Shown here: positions 1 through 6,635 of the stretch, one piece after another
Layout of the letters: the number at the start of each line of letters is the position of its first letter
How positions within the stretch are numbered: position 1 is the stretch's first letter
Source of the DNA: an uncultured Elusimicrobium sp.
GTDB taxonomy: Bacteria > Elusimicrobiota > Elusimicrobia > Elusimicrobiales > Elusimicrobiaceae
Assembly (NCBI GenBank): GCA_946061795.1
Contig: CAMGSK010000061.1
Coordinates: forward strand, 1 to 8,220
Direction: 5' to 3'
Length of the DNA: 8,220 nt
The notes under the pieces: generated by a model
Told to the model about the DNA's origin: nothing
The model's input: only the letters and a program-made list of their open reading frames with translations
The model's database searches: none
Translations under genes and position numbers: made by a program

Positions 1-53
1 CCGATCTTTTCGTCCCGGCAAAATTGTTATCATAAAAAACGTAAGGAGCATTT

Positions 54-1421
54 ATGACTATGATATATATATTCATTTCCGTATGTTTCGGGGTTTTGTT
101 GGGATTCGGCGGGGCGTATTTGTGGCTGTCCGCCCGGGTGAAAATAGCCGAGTCTCAGGCGCTGTCTCTGGCGCAGCTGCAGCAGGTTTTGCACGAGCGG
201 GAGGAGCAAAACGCCGCTTTAAGCGCGTCCAACGTGCGTTTGGAGGCCCAGGCGGCCGCGCTGGAAAAAGAGCGCGCACTGGTGGAGAAAAATTTTGCGG
301 AAGTGGCCGCCACATACCGCGCGCAATTTGCGGATTTGGCTTCTAAAATTTTGGAAGAAAAGAGCAAAGGCTTGGAAAGTAAAAACGCCGAAGCGCTGCG
401 TCCGCTGACGCTGCAGCTGGAAACGTTTGTGAAGAAAGTGCATGATATGGAACGCGTGACCGCGGAAAAACAAGCCCGGCTGGAAAAAGGACTCTCTGAC
501 GTAATGAAATCCACGGAAAAAATAGACCAAAGCGCGCTGAACCTGGCCAACGCCATTAAGGGGGAATCCATTGTGCGCGGAAGCTGGGGAGAGGAAGCCT
601 TGCGGCGCATTTTGGACAGTACGGGCATGAAGGCGGGGGTGGACTATTTTGAACAGGTTTCCGAAGAGGGCAAAAGGGTGGACGTGCAAATCGCTTTGCC
701 GGGAGACCGCTGGATTGTGGTGGATTCCAAGACTATTTTCAATCATTACGCGGCATATTACAACGAGCAGGAGCCCAAGCGCAAAGCCGAACTGCTGGAC
801 GCGCACGTCAAAGACGTAAAGAAAACCATCCGGGATTTGTCTTCCAAAAAATACTATAAAAAGTTTCAGGAACAGGGTGACAAAGTACAGCCGGACTATA
901 CGCTGATGTTTGTATATCCCGAAAGCGCGCTTCTCGCCGCCGTGAGCGAAGACGCTGACGTACTCAATGAAGCGTGGAAAAACAACATCGCGCTGGTGTC
1001 CGCCACGTCTTTGATGAGCACGCTGAAAATGATTTCCAAACTGTGGGACATAGACAAGCAGCACGAGTACATGGAAGATTTAAAAGAAGACATTTTGAAA
1101 TTGATGGAAAAGTTTAACGATTTCCTGGTCAATTTCGCCAAAACCGAAAACGCCGTGGCCAACGCTTTTGAGGCGGTCAAAACGGCGCGCGGTCATATTG
1201 ACGGCAACAAAGGCGCGCTGCTGCCCGTGGCCCAGCGCATTGCCGACGTCTATGAAGCTCCCGTCACCAAAGACAACGCCCGCCTGTTAAAGCGCATGGG
1301 GTATGAGTATAACGGCTCCAAACGCCGCACGAAAGCTTTACCGGAGAGCAAAGCCGCTTCTTTGGAAGGCGCGGATGTTCCCCCCGCAGAAGATACCCCT
1401 TCCGGGAGTTTATTCGGCTGA
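54..1421 (+). CDS. rmuC: RmuC-family DNA recombination protein
   Basis: This 455-residue protein has the RmuC architecture. An N-terminal membrane segment (about residues 3-25) is followed by a long Ala/Glu/Lys/Gln-rich coiled coil (about 28-165). The conserved RmuC domain comes next (about 165-420), including RGSWGE (175-180) and a nuclease-like strand with IVVDSKT (221-227). RmuC proteins are thought to limit DNA inversions and rearrangements at short inverted repeats; the domain is related to restriction-endonuclease folds, but its biochemistry is poorly defined. The start at 54 is favoured because AAGGAG (43-48) sits 5 nt upstream; a second ATG at 60 is less well placed. The C-terminal tail (about 420-455) is polar and low in complexity. 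The gene appears to be the last of its transcription unit, since a strong terminator follows within 30 nt. Family assignment is confident; the exact cellular role is inferred from the family. Confidence 0.93.
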   Translation: MTMIYIFISVCFGVLLGFGGAYLWLSARVKIAESQALSLAQLQQVLHEREEQNAALSASNVRLEAQAAALEKERALVEKNFAEVAATYRAQFADLASKILEEKSKGLESKNAEALRPLTLQLETFVKKVHDMERVTAEKQARLEKGLSDVMKSTEKIDQSALNLANAIKGESIVRGSWGEEALRRILDSTGMKAGVDYFEQVSEEGKRVDVQIALPGDRWIVVDSKTIFNHYAAYYNEQEPKRKAELLDAHVKDVKKTIRDLSSKKYYKKFQEQGDKVQPDYTLMFVYPESALLAAVSEDADVLNEAWKNNIALVSATSLMSTLKMISKLWDIDKQHEYMEDLKEDILKLMEKFNDFLVNFAKTENAVANAFEAVKTARGHIDGNKGALLPVAQRIADVYEAPVTKDNARLLKRMGYEYNGSKRRTKALPESKAASLEGADVPPAEDTPSGSLFG

Positions 1422-1446
1422 GCGCTTTGCGAACGTGAATTGTTTT

Positions 1447-1477
1447 CCCCCGCCTTTTGGCGGGGGTTTTTGTTTTT
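1447..1477 (+). terminator. Rho-independent terminator after rmuC
   Basis: A perfect 8-bp GC-rich stem is seen: CCCCCGCC at 1447-1454 pairs with GGCGGGGG at 1459-1466 around a TTTT loop. It is followed directly by TTTTTGTTTTT (1467-1477). It lies 25 nt after the rmuC stop codon and should isolate rmuC from the downstream operon. Confidence 0.93.
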
Positions 1478-1492
1478 CGGAATATTTACGGG

Positions 1493-1567
1493 GGCAAAAA
1501 AGGTTAGAATCCGTTCTCCTCTCGTCGGAAGGCCGGAGCGGCACGGCGGACTAATCCGTTTTTTGCC
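1493..1567 (+). other. Imperfect long hairpin upstream of the aax-like operon
   Basis: GGCAAAAAA (1493-1501) is a perfect complement of TTTTTTGCC (1559-1567). The pairing continues inward as GGTTAG (1502-1507) with CTAATCC/G (1551-1558) if two single-base bulges are allowed, and then as TCCG (1510-1513) with CGGA (1547-1550). The enclosed GC-rich stretch can fold further, for example CTCC 1516-1519 with GGAG 1535-1538. A competing short hairpin, CGGA-CTAA-TCCG (1547-1558) followed by six Ts, would look like a weak terminator. It may be a structured leader or attenuator if transcription starts upstream of it, or simply a backup terminator for rmuC read-through. I do not recognise it as a known riboswitch class. 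Confidence 0.4.
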
Positions 1568-1596
1568 TTGTTCGTGTTTGCGGCAAATATTATTTT
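1568..1596 (+). promoter_or_regulatory. Possible promoter for the porin-decarboxylase-antiporter operon
   Basis: TTGTTC (1568-1573) and TATTTT (1591-1596) are separated by 17 bp in an AT-rich stretch ahead of the porin. The overlapping TATTAT (1588-1593) and TAAAAT (1596-1601) are alternative -10 boxes. A start near 1603 would give a leader of about 40 nt. The -35 match is weak, so this is tentative. An upstream promoter that includes the 1493-1567 hairpin in the transcript cannot be excluded. Confidence 0.3.
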
Positions 1597-1642
1597 AAAA
1601 TCAGCAGGAAAATCAAAACTCGGCGGTCTTACGGGGGAACGG

Positions 1643-2878
1643 ATGAACGCAAAAGTCGGAGGGTGGATTTTTTCGGTTTTTTGTTTATTTTGCGCGGCGG
1701 GCGCCGCGGCGCAAAGCGACGAGGTGTTTTTGAAACATACGGTCAAACACCAGCGGCGCATGGACCAGCAGCAGTTGGTGCGTGAAGACGCACAGTCAAA
1801 TTGGGGCGCGGAATATTTGTATTTCAAAAAGGATTTGGCCGATAAAACCGGCCTTCAATACGGCGTGGACGTAAGCTTTTTGGGCCAGCGCGGCGCGCCG
1901 TCGGGCAAAAAGACTTCCGTGCAGGCGTATTATTATCCGTATTTAACCTGGAACGTATTTTCCGGCTCCGCTTTCGGCTCCGGCCAGATTAACGCCAACT
2001 ATAACGTGCTTCGCTATTGGGGGCAGGACGGGGCGGCCTTGCAAAACCGCTTGGGCGTGCTGGCTTCTCCCAACGATTATTCTTCGGAAGAGGAGATTTT
2101 TTCCCAGCTTTCTTATACGCACACCCTGCCCGGGGAATGGAACTGGCTTTCTTTTACGGCGGGGCAGTTTCCGCTGTATAATTTTGACGGGTCCGTGTAT
2201 TTGGATAATCAGCAAACGGCTTTGTTTAACTATGCCCTTTCCCAAAACGCCTCCTCCACCTATCCGAGCGCAAGCTTCGGCGGATATGTGCAAGCCGCGC
2301 CCGCTTCATGGACGTTTGCCGCCGGCTGGCAGGCCGCTGGCAATATCAGCGGGCAGAATATTCGCTTAAACCAAGCCTTTGACGGACGCTATACGTGGTT
2401 CGGTTCCGTTTCTTACGCGCCGGAAATAGAGAGCCTGGGCGCGGGACAATACTCTTTTTTGTATTATTACCAGCCTTCCGTGAAAGAACAGAAAGGTATT
2501 TCCCGGGGGTGGTCGGTCAATGTCAGCCAGGATTTGGGGCACAAATGGGTGCTGTCTGCACGGGCCAACGGCTCGGACGGACACATCGCACCGATTAAGA
2601 ATTCCTATGCGCTGGCTTTGACGCTGCTCAACCCGCTGGAACGCAACGCCAGCGACGCGCTTACGCTGGGCGTAGCGTATAACCGCGCCGACAAAGAGGC
2701 GCTTGGCTACCCGGCGCATTACCGCCACGGAGAAGGCGTTCTGGAGCTTCAATGGGTGTGGGGCGTGGGCAAACTGCTTACCATTACGCCTGATATACAG
2801 TTTTATCCCAAAGCCGCCATGGGAAGCGGGCACAAATTTACTACGGTCGCGGGCATACGCACCACGATCATGCTGTAA
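1643..2878 (+). CDS. aaxA: OprB-like outer-membrane porin, AaxA-like (arginine uptake)
   Basis: This 411-residue protein begins with a signal peptide: MNAK, a hydrophobic stretch, then a likely cleavage after Ala23 (GAAA|Q). The mature part has alternating aromatic and polar beta-strand character throughout, with features of the carbohydrate-selective porin OprB family such as the [10 protein letters not shown] segment and repeated Tyr/Trp-rich strands. It would form a beta-barrel channel in the outer membrane. Chlamydial AaxA belongs to this family and passes arginine. The identification rests mainly on the next two genes, which match aaxB and aaxC; alone this would be called a generic OprB-like porin. 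The ATG at 1643 is preferred because GGGGGA (1633-1638) precedes it and it starts the signal peptide directly. The frame stays open back to a TTG at 1568, but that start would put 25 unconserved-looking residues before the signal peptide. It is 32 nt from the next gene. Confidence 0.8.
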   Translation: MNAKVGGWIFSVFCLFCAAGAAAQSDEVFLKHTVKHQRRMDQQQLVREDAQSNWGAEYLYFKKDLADKTGLQYGVDVSFLGQRGAPSGKKTSVQAYYYPYLTWNVFSGSAFGSGQINANYNVLRYWGQDGAALQNRLGVLASPNDYSSEEEIFSQLSYTHTLPGEWNWLSFTAGQFPLYNFDGSVYLDNQQTALFNYALSQNASSTYPSASFGGYVQAAPASWTFAAGWQAAGNISGQNIRLNQAFDGRYTWFGSVSYAPEIESLGAGQYSFLYYYQPSVKEQKGISRGWSVNVSQDLGHKWVLSARANGSDGHIAPIKNSYALALTLLNPLERNASDALTLGVAYNRADKEALGYPAHYRHGEGVLELQWVWGVGKLLTITPDIQFYPKAAMGSGHKFTTVAGIRTTIML

Positions 2879-2897
2879 AAATACAAACAGAGGGGTA

Positions 2898-2906
2898 TAA
2901 GGAGGA
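2898..2906 (+). promoter_or_regulatory. Strong ribosome binding site of the decarboxylase gene
   Basis: TAAGGAGGA lies just upstream of the ATG at 2911 and is the closest match to the full Shine-Dalgarno consensus in the window. The flanking porin and antiporter genes have G-rich, less canonical sites. This suggests the decarboxylase is translated most strongly of the three. Confidence 0.8.
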
Positions 2907-2910
2907 AAAT

Positions 2911-3522
2911 ATGGAAGAATTGCAATTGGGAACCAGATATCCGACGCTGGCGTTTATTTCCGGCGGAGCGGGCCAGGCGGCAGACGGCATTCCGCCGCAG
3001 CCGTTTGAAACGTTCTGCTACGATTCGGCTTTGCTTCAGGCCAAAATCCAGGATTTTAACGTGGTGCCTTACACGTCGGTGCTGCCCAAAGAACTCTACA
3101 ACAACATCGTCCCCGTGGACGCGGTGGCGGACCAATTCAAACACGGGGCGGTGCTGGAGGTGATTATCGCTGGCAACGGGGCCAACATCACCGAGCACAA
3201 AGCCATCGCTACCGGCATCGGCGTATGCTGGGGCAAAGACAAAAAAGGCCAACTCATCGGCGGCTGGGCGGCCGAGTACGTGGAATATTTTGACACGCCT
3301 ATTGACGACGATATCGCCAAAGGCCACTGTGAAATGTGGCTCAACAAGTCTTTGAACCACGAACTGGAAATCCGCGGCGTGGAAAAACACAGTGAGTTCC
3401 AGATGTGGCACAACTACATCAACATCACCCAGCCGTTTGCGTATTGTCTGACGGTAATGGGGTTTTTGAACTTTAAGTTTGCTCCGCTGGCCGCGGTCAA
3501 AGGCGTAAAACCGCTGGACTAA
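2911..3522 (+). CDS. aaxB: Pyruvoyl-dependent arginine decarboxylase, AaxB-like
   Basis: This 203-residue cytoplasmic enzyme is predicted to convert arginine to agmatine and CO2, consuming a proton. The family is made as a proenzyme that cleaves itself before a serine; the serine becomes the pyruvoyl cofactor at the start of the alpha chain. Here the site is in [11 protein letters not shown], with expected cleavage between Thr55 and Ser56. That Thr-Ser pair is the chlamydial AaxB form rather than the Ser-Ser of archaeal enzymes. This gives a beta chain of about 55 and an alpha chain of about 148 residues. Other conserved blocks are GTRYPTLAF (7-15), [19 protein letters not shown] (28-46), [12 protein letters not shown] (99-110) and [12 protein letters not shown] (116-127); Glu122 is a candidate proton donor. 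From memory these closely match chlamydial AaxB in sequence and length. The gene looks intact. It sits between porin and antiporter with gaps of 32 and 24 nt. Confidence 0.93.
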   Translation: MEELQLGTRYPTLAFISGGAGQAADGIPPQPFETFCYDSALLQAKIQDFNVVPYTSVLPKELYNNIVPVDAVADQFKHGAVLEVIIAGNGANITEHKAIATGIGVCWGKDKKGQLIGGWAAEYVEYFDTPIDDDIAKGHCEMWLNKSLNHELEIRGVEKHSEFQMWHNYINITQPFAYCLTVMGFLNFKFAPLAAVKGVKPLD

Positions 3523-3546
3523 ACGGACTTTTCGGGGGAGCGAAAT

Positions 3547-5040
3547 ATGGGAGCAAACAATCGTCATAACCGGCCGTCCGCCGCACCCAATGCGTCCGGC
3601 GCGGCGAAAAAACTGGGGGTCGTCGGACTGGCGGCCATCGTTATCAGTTCCATGGTAGGGGGCGGGGTTTTCTCCCTCCCCCAAAACATGGCCGCCGGAG
3701 CCAGCGCGGGGGCGGTGATTTTAGCCTGGCTGATTACCGGCGTGGGGATTTATTTTATCGCTAATACGTTCAGCGTTCTTTCGCGCGTAAAGCCGAATTT
3801 GACTTCCGGCATTTACATGTACGCCCGCGAGGGTTTTGGGCCGTATGCGGGTTTTACGATAGGCTGGGGCTATTGGCTGTGCCAGATATTCGGCAACGTG
3901 GGCTATGCGGTTATCACCATGGACGCGCTGAACTACTTTTTCCCCCCGTATTTCCAGGGCGGGAACAATCTGTGGTCCATTATCGGCGGCTCTTTGCTGA
4001 TTTGGGTGTTCAATTTCGTTGTATTGCGCGGGGTGCGCCAGGCGGCGGTGATGAATCTCATCGGCACGATAGGCAAACTGGTGCCGCTGTTTCTGTTTAT
4101 CGTCGTTTTGCTTTTCAGTTTTCATTTTGACAAGTTTGACTATAATTTTTGGGGCAAACTGGCCGAAAGCGGCAAAACCCTGGGCGGGCTGGGCACGCAG
4201 CTGAAAAGCACCATGCTGGTCACGCTGTGGGCGTTTATCGGCATAGAAGGGGCGGTGGTGATGTCCGGCCGCGCGCGCAGCCAGCGCGACGTAAGCCGGG
4301 CTACGTTTTTGGGCTTTTTGGGCTGCTTGGTGATTTACATCGGCCTGTCGGTGCTGCCTTTTGGGTTCTTGACACAGGCGGAAATTGCGGCGGTGGCCAA
4401 TCCGTCCACGGCCGGGGTGCTGGAAAAAGTGGTCGGCCCGTGGGGCGCGTGGTTTATGAATATTGGCCTGCTTATCGCCGTGCTTTCCAGCTGGCTGGCG
4501 TGGACCATGATTGCCGCCCAAATTCCGCAGGCCGCGGCGGAAAACGGCACGTTTCCCAAGCAGTTTGCGCGGGAAAACGAAAACGGCGCGCCGAGCGTGT
4601 CCTTATGGGTGACCAGTATTTTGATGCAGTTGGCCATTTTAGTGGTGTATTTTTCCAACAACGCTTGGAACACCATGCTTTCTATTACCGGGGTGATGGT
4701 GCTTCCGGCGTACATTTTCAGTACGGCGTATTTATGGAAGCTGACCGAAGACGGTGAATACGCCCAGGCGGCTCCTAAAGGCCGCGCGGCGGCCTTGTTC
4801 ACCTCCGTCATGGGGACGCTGTACGGCTTGTGGCTGGTCTATGCGGCGGGAGTGAAATATTTGTTCTTGGCCGTGATTTTCTTGGCTTTGGGCGTGCCGG
4901 TGTTCGTGTGGGCGCGCAGACAACAAAAGGACGGACGGCGTATTTTCTCCGGCGGCGGAGAACGCGCATTTATGATTTTGCTGGTGTTGTGCGCGCTGGC
5001 GGCGGTGTATGCGTTTGCCCGCGGATTGGTGAGCATTTGA
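3547..5040 (+). CDS. aaxC: APC-family arginine/agmatine antiporter, AaxC-like
   Basis: This 497-residue inner-membrane protein has about 12 hydrophobic segments and belongs to the basic amino acid/polyamine antiporter group of the APC superfamily (relatives AdiC, ArcD). The unwound first helix shows [14 protein letters not shown] (34-47), matching the substrate-amine binding GSG-like motif. The sixth helix carries [20 protein letters not shown] (224-243), a hallmark of this group; Trp228 probably corresponds to the gating or stacking tryptophan of AdiC. It should import arginine in exchange for the agmatine made by the preceding gene. ArcD-type arginine/ornithine exchange is the main alternative from sequence alone, but the neighbouring arginine decarboxylase, and the absence of any visible arginine deiminase gene, favour agmatine. 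The start at 3547 follows GGGGGAG (3534-3540) with 6 nt spacing. The charged N-terminus (1-22) is cytoplasmic. This is the last gene of the operon and is followed by terminators. Confidence 0.88.
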   Translation: MGANNRHNRPSAAPNASGAAKKLGVVGLAAIVISSMVGGGVFSLPQNMAAGASAGAVILAWLITGVGIYFIANTFSVLSRVKPNLTSGIYMYAREGFGPYAGFTIGWGYWLCQIFGNVGYAVITMDALNYFFPPYFQGGNNLWSIIGGSLLIWVFNFVVLRGVRQAAVMNLIGTIGKLVPLFLFIVVLLFSFHFDKFDYNFWGKLAESGKTLGGLGTQLKSTMLVTLWAFIGIEGAVVMSGRARSQRDVSRATFLGFLGCLVIYIGLSVLPFGFLTQAEIAAVANPSTAGVLEKVVGPWGAWFMNIGLLIAVLSSWLAWTMIAAQIPQAAAENGTFPKQFARENENGAPSVSLWVTSILMQLAILVVYFSNNAWNTMLSITGVMVLPAYIFSTAYLWKLTEDGEYAQAAPKGRAAALFTSVMGTLYGLWLVYAAGVKYLFLAVIFLALGVPVFVWARRQQKDGRRIFSGGGERAFMILLVLCALAAVYAFARGLVSI

Positions 5041-5055
5041 GAAAAGCTTATTTTC

Positions 5056-5092
5056 AAACGCTCCGTACCTATATGGGCGGGGCGTTTTTTTG
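5056..5092 (+). terminator. Rho-independent terminator of the aax-like operon
   Basis: AACGCTCC (5057-5064) pairs with GGGGCGTT (5079-5086), with one G-U wobble, around a 14-nt loop. A T run at 5085-5091 follows. It starts 16 nt after the antiporter stop codon. Confidence 0.8.
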
Positions 5093-5096
5093 TTGT

Positions 5097-5134
5097 CGTT
5101 CAGAAGAACGTTTAGCTTGACGTTTTTTTTTTTT
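5097..5134 (+). terminator. Second hairpin with T12 run, tandem terminator
   Basis: CGTTC-AGAA-GAACG (5097-5110) is a perfect 5-bp stem with a 4-nt loop. An alternative stem, AACGT (5107-5111) with ACGTT (5120-5124), leads straight into an uninterrupted run of 12 Ts (5123-5134). The two folds compete. Either way, this looks like a backup terminator separating the operon from the pilin gene. Confidence 0.6.
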
Positions 5135-5191
5135 GATAAATTTTAGCTGAGGGTGCCTTTTCCCTATATGCTTGAAAAATAAACACGGCGG

Positions 5192-5231
5192 TGGATATTT
5201 TTGAAGACTTCTTTTATACTATGATAAAAGA
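5192..5231 (+). promoter_or_regulatory. Pilin gene promoter with an overlapping dyad
   Basis: TGGATA (5192-5197) and TATACT (5215-5220) are 17 bp apart and would give a leader of about 25 nt. An 8-bp perfect inverted repeat, TCTTTTAT (5210-5217) with ATAAAAGA (5224-5231) around ACTATG, overlaps the -10 box and the likely start site. This position would suit an operator or an early 5' hairpin. The -35 box matches consensus at four of six positions. No sigma-54 type GG/GC element was seen. Confidence 0.4.
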
Positions 5232-5251
5232 CAACAAAAAGGAGAAATTTT

Positions 5252-5809
5252 ATGCGTATGAATAAATCGTTTTGCCGAAGAATACCCGGGAAAAATGCGC
5301 GTTCCGGTTTTACCCTCATAGAATTGCTGGTGGTGGTGCTTATCATCGGCATTCTGTCTTCTATTGCTTTGCCGCAGTACAATGCGGCTGTAGAAAAGTC
5401 TCGGGCGGTGGAGGCCGTGACTGCGATAAATACAATAGAAAAAGTTTTTAAATTACGCCTTTTATCAGGAGCCGGCGGAGTGGGAAATCTCTCTGATTTA
5501 AAAGATTTAATAGAGGGCGGGGACATTTCTTTAACAGGCGGAGATTGGAACAATACGCATTGGAAGAGTAAAAATTTTGAAATGTATTTTTCTTGGTGTT
5601 CTTCGGGAGGAGATTCTTCCCAATGTAATTTGGTAGTTAACAGGTTAGGGACGAATCTGCTTAATAATAATTATTCTTTATCCGTGACACTGTATTCTAC
5701 CGGCAATATGGAACGCCGTTGTTATTTCCGTACTTCGGTGGGGAAAGCCGTCTGCAATTCATTACAAGGAGAATGGACCGTATCTAAAAGCACTTTTAGC
5801 GAAGATTAG
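5252..5809 (+). CDS. Type IV pilin-like protein (type II pseudopilin/pilin N-terminus)
   Basis: This 185-residue prepilin has a basic leader with cleavage expected after Gly19 ([12 protein letters not shown]). Phe20 would become the methylated first residue and Glu24 the conserved Glu5 of the mature protein. A hydrophobic helix (20-42) ends in the typical [13 protein letters not shown]. The globular part is Gly/Ser/Asn-rich and has two cysteine pairs, [11 protein letters not shown] and [14 protein letters not shown], that could form disulfides. Pre-pilins are exported by Sec, cut by a prepilin peptidase and built into a pilus or pseudopilus. No assembly genes are nearby, so it is a stand-alone gene. 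The start at 5252 follows AAGGAG (5239-5244) with 7 nt spacing. The second half of the gene is visibly AT-richer than its neighbours. Lone pilin-like genes of this kind are common in Elusimicrobiota as I recall. Whether it is a major pilin, minor pilin or pseudopilin cannot be told from sequence. Confidence 0.88.
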   Translation: MRMNKSFCRRIPGKNARSGFTLIELLVVVLIIGILSSIALPQYNAAVEKSRAVEAVTAINTIEKVFKLRLLSGAGGVGNLSDLKDLIEGGDISLTGGDWNNTHWKSKNFEMYFSWCSSGGDSSQCNLVVNRLGTNLLNNNYSLSVTLYSTGNMERRCYFRTSVGKAVCNSLQGEWTVSKSTFSED

Positions 5810-5815
5810 AACTTT

Positions 5816-6571
5816 TTAGATTTGGGGCGGTTTTTTCTTTTTGTTTTCCAAACGCTGGAATTGTTGCACCACGCCTCCCGTCATTACCGCCGTCACTACG
5901 GCAAATAAAATCAGCCCCATGGCCACCGTCACGCCTGTGACGATTTTCCCGGGCAGCGTGACTGCGATTAAATCTCCGTATCCCAGCGTGGTGAAGGTCT
6001 GCATGGACCACCACATCGCGTCCATCATGTTTTTAAACGCCTGGGGCTGGGCCGGGTGTTCAAAGCGAAATATCATAAAAGCGCTCCACACCCACAGCAT
6101 CAGCAGAAACGCGCCGCAAATGGCCAACTCGCTCTTTTTTTCTTCCACTACGTTATTGACCAGTTCAATGGCGTTAGTGTAGCGCATCAGCATGAATATG
6201 CGGAACACGCGCAGTATGCGTACCAGCCCGGAACCTAAAATAAAAAACGGCGAAATTGCGAACAAATCAATCAGCATCAGCGGCGTCAGCATATATTTGA
6301 TTCGTCCCGCCACCGGGCGGGCGTAGCGCGGATCCTGCGTGCAGGTCAGTACGCGCAGGGCGTATTCCAGCGCAAAGATGAGGCTCATTGCCAAATCGGC
6401 GTGGTAGGCCATGCGTTTTAGCTGCGGGCTGACGTCGCGCAGGCTTTCCACCAAATCCACCGGCACGCTGAGCAAAATCAGCGTAATAATCAGTCCGTTG
6501 ACGGCGTAAGTGAGTTTGCTGTCATTGTCAAATTGCAAAGTATTGTAGATAAAACGTTTGATGTTTTTCAT
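5816..6571 (-). CDS. Voltage-gated potassium channel-like protein (6 TM, ion transport family)
   Basis: This 251-residue inner-membrane protein has the complete layout of a Kv-type channel subunit. S1 is at about 22-38, S2 at 57-75 (with Glu69 and Arg73) and S3 at 92-110 (with Asp102). S4 (113-131) has positive charges every third residue: Arg118, Arg121, Arg124 and, after a gap, Arg130. S5 is at about 147-170, the pore helix at 182-194, the filter TLGYGD at 195-200 and S6 at 207-233. The GYG filter indicates K+ selectivity, and a tetramer is expected. The cytoplasmic tail is short and Lys-rich, with no RCK/TrkA-N or cyclic-nucleotide domain, so gating would be by voltage alone. The start is supported by GGGGGAG on the minus strand (complement of 6578-6584) 6 nt upstream. 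The 3' end converges on the pilin gene with 6 bp between stop codons. Channel class is confident; physiology is unknown. Confidence 0.9.
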   Translation of the reverse strand: MKNIKRFIYNTLQFDNDSKLTYAVNGLIITLILLSVPVDLVESLRDVSPQLKRMAYHADLAMSLIFALEYALRVLTCTQDPRYARPVAGRIKYMLTPLMLIDLFAISPFFILGSGLVRILRVFRIFMLMRYTNAIELVNNVVEEKKSELAICGAFLLMLWVWSAFMIFRFEHPAQPQAFKNMMDAMWWSMQTFTTLGYGDLIAVTLPGKIVTGVTVAMGLILFAVVTAVMTGGVVQQFQRLENKKKKPPQI

Positions 6572-6583
6572 GATGTACTCCCC

Positions 6584-6610
6584 CCTGTTTTTACCTTACG
6601 TAAAAACAGG
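6584..6610 (-). repeat. Perfect 10-bp inverted repeat before the channel gene
   Basis: CCTGTTTTTA (6584-6593) and TAAAAACAGG (6601-6610) form a perfect inverted repeat around a 7-nt loop that contains the palindrome TTACGTAA (6596-6603). It lies in the 64-bp gap between the radical SAM stop codon and the channel start codon. On the minus strand its 3' arm ends in AGG and runs into the G-rich Shine-Dalgarno of the channel. No T tract follows the stem, so it is not a typical terminator. It could be an operator, an RNA hairpin that controls channel translation, or an mRNA processing site. Confidence 0.75.
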
Positions 6611-6635
6611 AAGCCGGACAAGGGCATTTTTCGGG

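Noticed and set aside
219..1064. Long minus-strand open frame (281 codons) inside rmuC
   Set aside because: It is low in recognisable motifs, rich in Phe/His/Arg and fully antisense to a confident gene. It is a composition shadow.
1568..1642. TTG start giving a 436-residue porin
   Set aside because: It adds 25 residues ahead of a clear signal peptide, overlaps the likely promoter and has no ribosome binding site. The ATG at 1643 fits better.
2803..3684. 293-codon minus-strand open frame across the decarboxylase
   Set aside because: It is antisense to three real genes and their ribosome binding sites, with no family signal.
3721..4521. 266-codon minus-strand open frame inside the antiporter
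   Set aside because: Its repetitive Gln/His/Arg/Ala composition mirrors the hydrophobic codons of the membrane protein on the other strand.
3547..5040. ArcD-type arginine/ornithine antiporter
   Set aside because: It is possible by sequence family, but there is no arginine deiminase or ornithine carbamoyltransferase gene nearby, while an arginine decarboxylase directly precedes it.
6584..6610. Rho-independent terminator of the radical SAM gene
   Set aside because: The stem is AT-rich and in the minus-strand direction is followed by a G-rich stretch, not Ts.
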